A program made the position numbers and the translations under genes. From Macquaria australasica (taxonomy: Eukaryota; Chordata; Actinopteri; Centrarchiformes; Percichthyidae), in contig SEMN01000346.1 of the NCBI GenBank assembly GCA_005408345.1, positions 430,083 through 494,082 of the forward strand: 64,000 nucleotides of DNA, in the 5' to 3' direction. Under the pieces are notes generated by a model. The model was not told the origin of the DNA, made no database searches, and saw only the letters and a program-made list of their open reading frames with translations. Below are positions 22,501-34,500 of the stretch, in pieces; positions within the stretch are counted from its first letter, which is position 1; each line of letters begins with the position of its first letter.

Positions 22501-25500
22501 TTTTATTTTATTGTGTTTATTTCTGGTCAGACGACCTTTAAGAACACAATCTTTTTCCCAGTAAGTTAAGTCAAGTTTGCATTCGTACTACTACCACTTG
22601 CTTGGCCTTTCAACCATGTATGCATGACCTTTAGATTTCTATTTTAACTTCAAGTGTTACTTTCACCTGCAAAACACGACATTAAGGTGTTTAAACTGAC
22701 CATCATGTCTTGTCTGCATATTAACAGCAGAAGGTTGTCGGTTATTGTGAAAGTAAATCTATTAGTAAATATCAGCCTCACACCAATTTGTAATCATATT
22801 TGGGTGTTGATTTACCTCCTAAACTCAAATATGTGGATATATTTTATATATATGTATAATATATACATACAGTATGTATTATTTTATTACATCATAATTT
22901 CAATTTCTCTACCCTGTTTGGGAATCACTTATCTAAAATATCTTTGCATGCTGTACCAATAAGATTTCCCTTCACTGGAACTAAAGGGCTTACAGTAAAA
23001 GCACATGGAGAGGGGTGTCCACATACTTTTGGCCACACAGTCAGTGTATGTTTGTTAACGAGGAAGCCACAAAGATAAACCGTTAAACCTCACACAACTA
23101 TTATCGACAGATATATTAACTTTTGTTCATTTCCCCTTCAAACTGACAGACTGACTGACAAAAGACGTTTTACCCAGCCTGCATTAAGATAACACATTTC
23201 ATCAGGATGATTCAGATAAATTACTTGAGTGGAAAAAAAAACATTCAATTTATCATCCGCAGCGCAAGGGCTAACAGTCTGCAATGAGATGCTTAATGCA
23301 CACTAAGTGCTGAGGTAACGTCAGCCGAACAAAAATACTTTGGAGGCAGACAAATGGTGACGGAAAAAATAAAAAAAAACAACAGCTTCCATTTACTGGG
23401 CTGAGCTGAAATCGCTGCAGAATAAACCCGAATGTGGCAGGTGTCAACAACCCCTCGTCGCTCTTATGTTGGACATTTTTATCATCATGAGCGGCGGACG
23501 TGATCACATCAGTATTCGATCTCCTCCTCTGTCTGGGCGGCGAGGTGAGCGGCCTGTTAACAGCCAACCGAGTCATTTCTGTGTGTTTATGTGCGGCGGC
23601 TGCCCACCGGCTCTGCTTCTCCACACATTCATTTGTGGGACGCCGCCAGGAGTCGGCCCTCCTGTCCTCATCCTTCACGCTTCCTGCTGCGTGGATAAGG
23701 ACAGGTGGGCTCTCAGGTTAAACTCAATATTATGAGAAGAAAAACACAAGAAAGTGGTGGATGTTCTCCCCTTGGCTCTTTTCTTTACCTTTAACTTTCC
23801 TCATCACTGAATCATAATCAGCCCAAGGAGGCAGGCATATTTGTTCATCCACTATCAGGGTGCTGCCAATCTGACCTTTGACCTCCTTTATGTTGAAATG
23901 TCGTTGAGCTAACAACCGACCTGTAATTCTTCTGTTGTTACCAGCGGTGGACGAAGTATTTACGTCCTTTACTTTAGTAAAAGTAGCAATAACACTGAAA
24001 ATACTTCACTAAAAGTAAAAGTCATGCACTCAAAATGTTACTTAAAGCAATAGTTGGACATTTTGATACCTGTATGCCAAATATGAAGCTACAGCCAGCA
24101 GCTGGTTAGCTTAGCTTAACATAAAAACTGGAAACAAGGGGAATCAGCTAGCCTAGCTCTGCCCAAAGGTACCAAGAACCACCTTCCAGCACCTCTAAAG
24201 CCTCTAAAACTGAACTGAAGTGTATTTGGACATATTATTTTGACCTGATGATGGCGCTAGATGAAGAGTCAGATGACCACCAAAGGGATTATTCATCCTG
24301 AGGGGAACATGAATGTACCAAATTTCAAGACAATCCATCCACTAGTCGTTGAGACATTTCAGTCTGGACCAAAATGGCGGACTGACAGACCAACATTGCG
24401 ATCCTTATGAGCCATGCTGCTAGTACGGCTCATAATACCCCATTAATAGAAAATGATGACTACACAAACTAACATACTGTGCCATAATTTGGTTTTAATA
24501 CCCAGGACCCCTCTGCAAGATAAATCAATAATTTATGACTCAATAAACTGTGACTGTGACCTCTGATCATCATATTGCTTATCTGTCGCCCAAAGCCTTC
24601 TTCTGCTGGAGCGCTCATATTAACTTGAAGTGTTGTCAAATATTTCATTTTTAAACACTAAACACATATACATTTGGCAAACTGACGGAGCGACCTTGGA
24701 ATAATTACTGTACAAAATAAGATGATGTTGGACATGACTAGTGGTATTGTTAGTGAGGGTGTTTCTCCAGCCTATAGCTGACTACAGCTGTTTCTCAATT
24801 CAAGGGGCCGCATCCTTCGAAAGCTGCATTTGAAGACCGAATGCGTCGCAGTGGCGTGACAAGGCCGTCACATTTCGAAGGTTCCTTCAAATGTGGTTGA
24901 GAAATGTAGCTGCTTTTTCCCGAATTTGGAGGATCCAACGGCTGAAAGATTCATTACTGCAAGAGAAAATGGCGTCCCCAAACGTACCGTCAACAGCAGC
25001 CAAGCAGGATTACACTTTTAAATGTAAGTATTGGGTTTCAACTCACTCGAATAGCCAACGATACAAATGTTAAAATACCTCAAACCTCAACTGCAGCTGT
25101 CAAGGTTGCTAGGCAACAGAAGCGGTGCTTCGTGACGCTGGTGACGCAAACAGGAAATCCTCCGTAGACCAGACCGTCTCATTTATTAACGCTCAGCTTC
25201 GTGGTCTATGACGGTCGCACCTTCGTAGACCGCGTCCTTAGAAGGATGCGGCCCCTGAATTGAAACACAGCTAATATTTAGCATATTCCTCTTCCTGTTT
25301 GTGTTGTTAAACTATCACCAATGCAGAGTCAACAAGAGATCACATATCTTCTCAGCCATTTTTTGCCATAACAATCCTGATGTTTCATAATTAATGCGGT
25401 GAAGATTCAATAATACTAAAATCCTGCATGTAGCACCTTTAAACTGCCCTGGATAAGATCATCCTCTACTTTATAAATGTCAGTGTAAAGGTTAAGAAGT

Positions 25501-28500
25501 TCGCTGCAGTTTGATATGTTATCATGAGACTGATCTGGTATTGTCATATTTTGTCAAAGCAATACACCGGTTACAAAACTGTGGTATCATCATGATGAGT
25601 TTTGTTAAAAGAGTTCTGCTCAACCAGCAATTCACTCCCACATGAGAGAAGTGGTCATAAAATAAGGAGAGTTTACAAAAATAAAAGTAAGTGGTGTGGA
25701 AAGTGAGCTGTGGCAGATATTTCTGTCAAAGCTGTCCATTTGGTAGAAATCAGGCAAAATTACCTGCAATTTAGCTTTTGTCAGAGCCATAAAAACATAA
25801 AGTTTGTCCTAACAGCAGTGCTAGGAAAAGTGATGGGGTCATTAAAAATCAAACCGGTTCATCTTCTGTGGAGCTGAAATGTGATCAACAGCTTTTGTGG
25901 CTGTCTGCCAGTTAGATATCTTAATGTACAAAGTTGACATTTTCATCTGAGGGTGGCGCTACAGGAAAGTTTATGAAGTGCCCGAAATGAAAAGGGTTAA
26001 CTCTCTGGGGAGCATGAATGTGCTCAGGAGATTTTACTGGCAGTTTTATTTGCTGGAGAAAAGGCACCAAAGACATTTGAATTCATCCTCTGAAGATCAA
26101 GAATATACATAGCAAATTTTAAGGACATCTGGTCATTAGTGGTCATGGGGTCATTCAAATTAAACCAGTTCATCCTCTGAGGAGCAGGAATGTGGGTTAG
26201 TATGTTTCACAGCAATCTTCCTGTTCATAATATGAGATATCTGATATCTTGTATACAAAGTTGTAATTTTCACTTGAGGGTGGTGCTAAAGGAACATTCA
26301 TGAGTTGTCCAAAATCAAAAGGGTTCAGCCTCTGGGGAGCGTGAATTTGCTTAGTAAAACTAACAGCAATCTGCCCATGAGATTTTGATATTTCAAGTGG
26401 AAACTATGTCATGGGCCAAAGTGTTTATCAAGGGAAAGTTTTGAGCTAATCAATGTGTATGGTGGTGGTGTATAGGACATGGGATCATTAAAAAGGAACC
26501 GGTTCATCCTCTGGGGAGCAATAATGTGCTCCACAATTATCATGGCAAATTTTTATACACAGATAAGATTATTAAATATCAAGCGTGCAAAGTTTAGCTT
26601 TTGACCAAAGGCTGGGGCTACAGGAAAGGTCAGGGAGGTTACCAAAACTGTTAGGATTCATCCTCTGGGGACGATGAATACTCACAACAAATTTAATAAA
26701 AATATTATTATATATGACATACTGTTAGTTTGAGATGCTTTGTCATGGGGAATTCTTGGCTTGATGGCGGTGCTAGAGCAAAGGTCAGGAGGTCAGCAAA
26801 ATTATTTGAAATCATCCTCTGTGGACTGTGAATCTGGCCTGTATTTGTTGAGATTTCTCACTCTGGATCATAGTGTTAAAACAGACTGAGAAACAAAACA
26901 ACTATGTGATCTTGTGGCCTGTTTCTCGTGCGACAACAACTGAACAACTGTGTAAAACCTATTTTTATTTGTTGAGGTACTTCGAAGGCTCTTTATTGCA
27001 GGGTTTTCCAGTATCTATACTCGTTCTGGACTATTTTGAGATAAATTCCAGCAACACCCTGTTGAATACACCGCAGTGTGACATGTTGATGGCACGTAGG
27101 CTGTGATGACAAACGAAACCGTGACACTCACCACATGAGGTATTGATGGCGTCCCGCAGCTCAGCGTACTTCCACTTGCTCAGCTCGTACTTCTTGGCCC
27201 CGGCAGCCGCCTTGGAGGCCTGGACCTGTGGACCTCTAATACAGGAAACAGACAAGAATGACGCGGGAAGTCAGCAACAAACACTCACAGCAGGGAACTG
27301 TGGGATACCGGCAGCAGGGAACGTATGTGGAGATCAGAGGGCAGGGTTATTCGCTTCATTTCGAACTTGGGTCAAAAAGGATTTGCGAGGCATTAACTTG
27401 TAAAGAGGAACTAGATGGGTGGAGTTTACGAAGTGATTCAGACAGAAGTACAACAGAAATTAAAATGTAGTTTTCTAATCAAAGGTCACAGAGAGGAGGT
27501 GATTTGGCAGTCCTAAAATACACAACACAGCGTAAAAGACTAACTTAAAGGATCATTTTGGTTCATTTCAAACGTGGGGATTATGTCGTAGGTTTAGCCA
27601 TCATGTGTGACAGTTGTGATAACATTGTTCTCACCAGGTTTATCGCTGAGGTCTTTGAATGCAGCTAAAAAGAAGGAGCAGTCAGACGATCAGACGGGTT
27701 GCCAACAGTTGATCCAGATTATCTAAACCACTTAATTTGGAGGTCAAACTGAAAGTGAGCACACCTGAAACGCCGGGAAAGAACCCTCATTGCACAGCAA
27801 AACTGAGCACACACAACTACAGTAAGTACAGAGGGTCAAAGTCGAAGCAGGAAGTGGGTCTGTAAACTGTGATGGATGTTCACAACAGACAGCTCGGGTC
27901 ATAATTTCATGACTCTCCTTCACTTTCTCTTCCAGGTAAGTTTGTCCAACCTGGTGACCCATTACATCTAATTCATAAGAAAAAAGCAAAGATTAGAGAA
28001 CACGTCACAGTGTTCACAGATCTCAGCTATTGGTGACTAAATTGTTGTTATTGCCAATAAAAAAGTAAGACAAAACATAAATAAAACAAAATGATCCTAC
28101 GGCTCAAATACGAAAGACAAACGTTTAAAATTTAGGCTGAAGTTGTAGCGATGGTGAACAGATGCATAATGCTGGACACCTGAGATGGTGATACTACCTG
28201 AAACACCTTTTACAGTAAACTCCACCCACCTGAGAGTCATCAGAGTAACAGGAACAAGAATCACAGATCTAACACAACAGATACGAGTTAACAGCGGTGT
28301 GTTGCACCTACAGGTTCGTTGCATGAGTTAAGGTGAAAGCGAGGAGAGACGGGGGGGTCGGATCAGCAGCATCGCTGTTGAAAGGAAAGAAAGATTTCTA
28401 CAATAGAGCTATAGAGGGTTTGAGAATGACATCATTGAAATGCATGCTGTTTCAGTCGCCAGGGAGTCAGAAAGCGCCTCTGGTATGATGGCGTGGAGTT

Positions 28501-31500
28501 GCTGGAGTGGAGGAGTGAAGTGGCAGCTCACTGTAGTAAATAATGAATGACCGTTTGACAGTATAAAGCATACAGCTCCTCTCCAGCTGTGGTCCGTGCT
28601 GTTGGCATGCTGCTCGCTCCTCCGCGGCACTGCTGACAGGCCTGATTAATCCGTGACCGGGATTTGCCCTTTTTAGAACACCGAGAAGTTGGAGGCGGGA
28701 CCCTGCTGGTCCTCTAATCCTATTGGGTGGCTCTGCGTTTCATGATTAGCGGGAGCTGGCCTGGGACCCGGGTGGCTGTACCGTGTTCCCAGAAGCCCGC
28801 GGTGACTTTGGCAGCGAGCTAAGCGGCTGAGCGCCGCAGTCACCTTCTGCTCCTACTTCCTGTCGCTGTGTTTGTGGCGTAGTGAGAGGCGGCCTGAACC
28901 AATTAGCTGCAGACAGACGAACAGAGGAACCAGGAGGAGAGACTGGCAGGACTTCAACAGACATCACTCATTCACTCCCGCACTAATACAGAGGAACACG
29001 AGTAGGAAACACCATTTAGCCGCAGTAATCTGATGAGAAAGTGCACAGTCACTCAGTAAAGGTGCAGCGTAACTGTGGCAACAAGTCAACTTTGACCTGC
29101 TGAGACCGTCAGCTGTTAAAGGTTATAAATCTCACCGCTCTACCAGACAAACAGGAGGTGATTCAGACGATTTTCATTTAATTTCCCCTGAAGTGGGAGA
29201 GAAAATTTACCTTTGAGCTTCACTTTAATCTACAACTGCGCTAAGAAAGACTTCCAGCATTCAACACTCAGGTTGTAGCTTTCTATCAGTCCTTATTTTA
29301 GATTTTAATCGACAGGTCTTTTGATACCCGGAGATGTTAAAGGTTGGTTTACAGCAGTGAAGCTCCTAACAACAGTAGGAAAAAGCCAATATTCAACTAA
29401 TTCTATTTTATTTTCAAGTATAATCGGCTGAAAAACTCTTAATATCTGTGGATTTGGCTCAAATTTCTGGTCTGGGCCTTTGACTGGTTGCATTTACAAA
29501 ACTGTGTGAATGTGAACCAGGCTGCTGGTGGCACCTTTTAAATGACTTTTAAGGTGAAATGAATTTGTCATTATTACACAGTATCAGTATGGTGGTGTGT
29601 GGTGAAACACTAAATATGGTTCAAGTTGTTTTTACCATTTTCATCAGTTTGTTTTGTTTTTTTACCATGAAACAGCCAGAAGTCAGAAGCAGATCAGATG
29701 CTTTTTATAAAAACTGAGACAAAATCCAAATAAACTGTTAATTATGTGCCAGAGACCCTCAAACACTAAACAACTTGACTAAACAGCTTTTGTCTTGTTA
29801 AAAAATGGAAAACTCCTGAGGCCTAAAATTGGTGCAGCATCCAGTGCTCGAAACACTTTGTGCCTTATTGATAAGTATTGATCAGGCTTTTCAAGTCGCT
29901 CCACATCCTTATATCATCACAGTACTATTACAGTAAATAACATAGTTTGTTGCTAAGTTGATTATATTTTCACTACATACAACAACTAAGTGAATAAACT
30001 GCTGCATTTTGAAGGCGTTAAGTTACAGATCGCACCTTTAAATCAATAAACTGGTTGGAGCTGCAGACTTGAAACCAGGTGTTGTTTGGGTTTAAAACAT
30101 CTGCACTGGAAGACTGAAGTCAAAAATAGCAGCTCAAACGCCTTTTAACAAGCAGGTGAGAGAAAAAGTGTGCAGCAGAAAAACAGTATCAGTAACCGAC
30201 GGTGGATGTTAAATGTTAATGAGGGAATTAACCCTGATAATCAGAGAGTTTGATCATCAACAATCAACAGAATCAACCGGACTCTTTAGGAGGAATCCTG
30301 CATCACATATTCTGGTTTTAAATCACAAATTTGGTCAATTGAGAGAAAAATGAAGCGATCGATTGTGTAGATTTTCATTTGAAGACAGAAGTGTAGTTTT
30401 TAGGAACGAGTTTTACCCACCGAGCCAGAAGTTCAGTCATTTCCTTCGCCATCTCTTCCCTAAAAAGCATGACGGCCCCAAGTTTGAAAAAGTTAGTTGT
30501 GGTGTTTTAACACAGTAGTTAACAACAGTGTCTCTCTGCCTCTGGTTAAAGTGTGCATCATCTTCTTTGTGTCTGGTTTACTCATCAGGACCGATTCAAC
30601 TTGTTTAAATGTTCTCCATGTTGGATTCTTCTGTCTGTCTATGAAGATTCTCGGCCTTCCAGCACAGTAGGAAATCTTTTAGTACCTGGTCAAAGGCACC
30701 TGGATTTACAGTTTTATCCTTGAGGATGTTTTGCTACTTTTACTTCTAGATTTTCAGTCAGTTTGTAGGGACTGTTGTGATACTACTTTGAAAAGAGCAC
30801 TGCAGTGTGAAGAAAAAAAACACATTTTAGAGAAGAAGAGGATTGGAAGCAGCTGCTGTATAAAGTGCTACGATGCACCACTCCAGCATCCTCTAAGTGT
30901 GTAACAGTGTACTGTAGCCACTACTACAGCTGACTCATGACGTGAAGCATCAATTTCAACTTTCAGAGTGACTTTGTATGCGGGTCGCTTCAGGGTAAGT
31001 GCAGAGAGGAGTGCGAGGGAGGCTGCCGGGCCGAGGCCGACGGGCCGACGCTCTGCCGTGAAAACTGAAGCGAGTACTTTAACATTTCAGGATGCGTCGC
31101 TGAACTGCTTCAACCTCTCACCGCTCGTGTTCCCGAGAAAAACAGATGGTGGATATCACTGCAGACTCCAGCGGAGTGCAGCCTCTCTAAATATACCTTT
31201 AAAAAACACACAAGTCCTGCAAATCTACATCACACAGTGTCCTGAAGGTGTTTGGTGTGTTGGTATTGAAAGGGAACCTACATGGTCAAGCTTGTGAGCT
31301 TCGCGGTTCCAGCAGCGCTGTGAACAGAGGATTATAGGATTATAAGGCGGAGCAGCACTGGACGATATAACAAACCAATCAAGAGACGGAAAGGTGATTC
31401 CTCTCCCCCTCATCTCATCAAGCGAGGAGTGATTCTCCTTCCAAACTCTGATCAGAGGACACGGCCCGAATCCATCAAACTGCTGAGAGGGACAGTTTGG

Positions 31501-34500
31501 ACAAAGATAAAAGTAGAAATTCTTCACTTTAACTCAAATAAACCTCAGAATAAAAGCCATTTATCTGAAAATATTCTTAAAAAAAACAACACTCTAATTT
31601 AACAGGATGTTTATGAAAGTTTAAAGAGTATCTAAACACTAAATACACTTTTTAAAATGAGTAAAGTCAGTCACTGTGTCATACCATCAATTAGGGACTA
31701 AGAAACAGTGTTAAGTTGCTCTTTACGGAATTTATTTAAAATGAGGCTTTTGCTGAACAGCGGCCTCTGTGGCCACAGGTGGTAACTACAGGACAGACAC
31801 CAGACATCATCAGGTGACCTGACAGGAAACATTAAACATGTATCCTGGTGGGTTTTTATTATTGTTTTACTTTTTTGATGAATCCACTGAAATGATTATC
31901 TTTGGCAAACTATCAAACTGTAACAGCAGCACAAGTAGAGTAGATAGAGGGATTACACCTGTAATAAGGATTACAGCTACCAATGTTTTCTTTGTTTGCT
32001 TTATTATTATTTGTTAATTAATGCCTTTATTATATTATATTATATATATATATATATATATACCCATATATATACACACATGAATACATCATGAACAGCT
32101 GTTGTGATGTAGACTAAATCTCTGCCTATAAATTCTTCTATACATGTGAAAGTTGCTTTTAAAGGCTGCTCACTTTGCTGTAAGTAAGAGTGAGTCATTT
32201 CATATAAACATGTGTTTTTCTTCATTATTAGCAAAGAACATTTTTACTCTTCAGATCATTTTTTGGTAAAGTCCTCAGAAGTTTGATGAATTCGGGCCCC
32301 GATCATGTTTCTGGTGGGTGACAATCACATTGGTGCTACAATTAAAACTAGTGCTAATTACTTTGGTCAAAAGTGGGCAATAAAAAGTTCTACTGTTCTG
32401 TTAAAGTAAAACATAAAAGTGCTTTGTATTAAACTGGAGCAACTGTTAGTTGCAATCAGCATCTCATCGTTAGCCTTGGGGGGGGTGCTCAGCTGGCAGA
32501 TTGTTACAGCATGGGGATATTGGAGATTAAATTAAAGGGTTAAATCGCCGGGTCTTACGCTGATCTCTCTGGGGACGATGGAACTGAGGAGCCGTTACTG
32601 AGAGGAGAGAAAAAAGAAAACAAAGAAGAAGAGAAATGGTTAAACACAGGATCGAGTGGAGACGATGGTTCCTCCAGTACAGAGAGAGTCTGAGACGGAT
32701 CTACAGAACAGTTTCTGTCAGGAAGTTTGGAAAGGTTTGGAAAAAGAGCAAAGAGTCAGTCGCAGTCCAGCAGAAACTTCCAGGCTACAAGATGTCAAAC
32801 TGTGACAGTGAGAAACAGGAAGTCTGGCTGCTTCTCAACCTCTTGCTGTTGACAGATTCTGATGCATAATCAATTCAGCATCATTAAACATTCAGAGCTT
32901 TTCAATCAACAGCAAGTGAACGCTGAACCCACACGGAAAACATACTTTGAGTATCGTATCGTTAGACTTTGTCCTGACAGACTGAGGACCCAACCTGAAC
33001 CCTGTCACACTGCATACTGGACTCAGAGTACAGAACAAGTCCAGGAGTTATCTGATGAGACCGTTTATTTAATTCATATCTTTTTATCTATATAATTTTT
33101 AACTGGAGTAGAAGGTTCAGGGTCTGTGGACATTCAGAAGAGCTGATGCTTGATAATCAAACATCTCCTCCAGACTTTTATCTCGTCGAGCTCGTGGAGG
33201 TCTGACGGTCTGCAGATCCACAGAAACGTTTCATCTAAGGTTGGCTGCAGACCGTCAGACCTCCACGAGCTCTGAGGCTACTTCTAAACATCTTATATGA
33301 TACCCGAGTGTCCGTACGGACACCAAAATAATACTTCCTTCAACACCGTACCTTCAAAAATATACATTTTTACATTTAACTAGAGAAACTGAACTTAAAC
33401 GTCGTCTAAGAACTTTGTCTGAATAAAATACAGAGTAAATCTGACCAGACATTCGACTTCTAACAGATTTTGATACTTTCAGTTGGTAGAGTTGAGCTTT
33501 GATACCCAGCCTTTAAAGCCACTTATGACTATTTCACTGGTTGTGGGGTGTAACAAAAGCTTACAGTGTCTCTTCCCTTTTTAAACACATTTTGTCCTCC
33601 AGACCTCCTTGAGCTTAAAGAGAGAGAGTCTGCATGTTGAAGCTTGTTGAAACAGGAAAATGATCCCCCTACTCCCCACCACCCCCTCCATGATACAGCA
33701 TCAAAACGAAACATAAAAGCAAACATAAGACAGTGAAGATGTGGCAGTGAAACAGCACCACAGCAGCTGTGCGAGTCACCTGCGCAGGCCCGAGTCGTTC
33801 TGCACCTCCTCAGGGATGAGCTCGGCCTCGCTCTGCGCGATCCTCAGCGCCAGCTCCCGGTCCCTCCTCTCCTGCTCCAGGACGGCCTGCCGAGCCGCGT
33901 CCTCCTCCCGCTCCGCCTGCAGCTGCATCTCCATCTCCACCTGAACACACACACACATCACACATTTTGCTGCCTGTCCAGCTGGAGTGTGTGTGCTGCT
34001 GTTAGCATATGTTCATGTGTAGAAGTGTTGGAGTTAACTGCCAATTCAGTTTCTGACTCCTCAGAGTTGTCCTCCATCTGCAGGTGGAGATATATCTGCC
34101 AGATCCACTTCAGCAGGGCTGGAGCTTCACACTGCGCTCTCAGTTCTGAACTTTAGAAACGCTCATTTTAAAGTATCTGACATGCAGGCAAACTGTTCCG
34201 TCTCTGAATTTAATTTGAATTTCAAAAAACAACATGCTGTTTTGTTTCAAGGTGAGCCGTGATTGGCTAGTCACACTGCTGCAACACAACACTGACGGAA
34301 AAATATGGGACAGTCTTATTTTACAGCTGAAAGCAGCAACACCACGGATGTTACGAGAGAACTGGATGTTCATTCTGCGTGTGCCAGAAATGTTTCCCAG
34401 GATTCCTCAGGGTTCTGCGTTTTGAGGCCCTTAAAGAACGAGAATTAAGGCCAGTTCAGATTAAAGACACGACAAGACGAAACCGTTTTAGAACGTCGCA

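Larger units (their letters stand above)
22439..27131 (-). other. MYO6 intron rich in dispersed repeats
   Basis: A 4.7-kb intron. It contains an AT tract (about 22840-22890), a transposon-end-like segment (23000-23050), three neighbouring repeats (23940-24430), a TIR element (24786-25272) and a tandem-like repeat array (25856-26870). The GC-rich part at about 23480-23710 is not explained. No further exon was seen. Confidence 0.65.

Noticed and set aside
24891..25073. 60-residue open frame inside the TIR element
   Set aside because: No transposase motif; short and within a non-autonomous transposon.
25856..26870. CRISPR-like repeats
   Set aside because: Spacing is irregular, units are diverged, spacers are themselves related, and the genome is vertebrate; it is a dispersed-repeat array.
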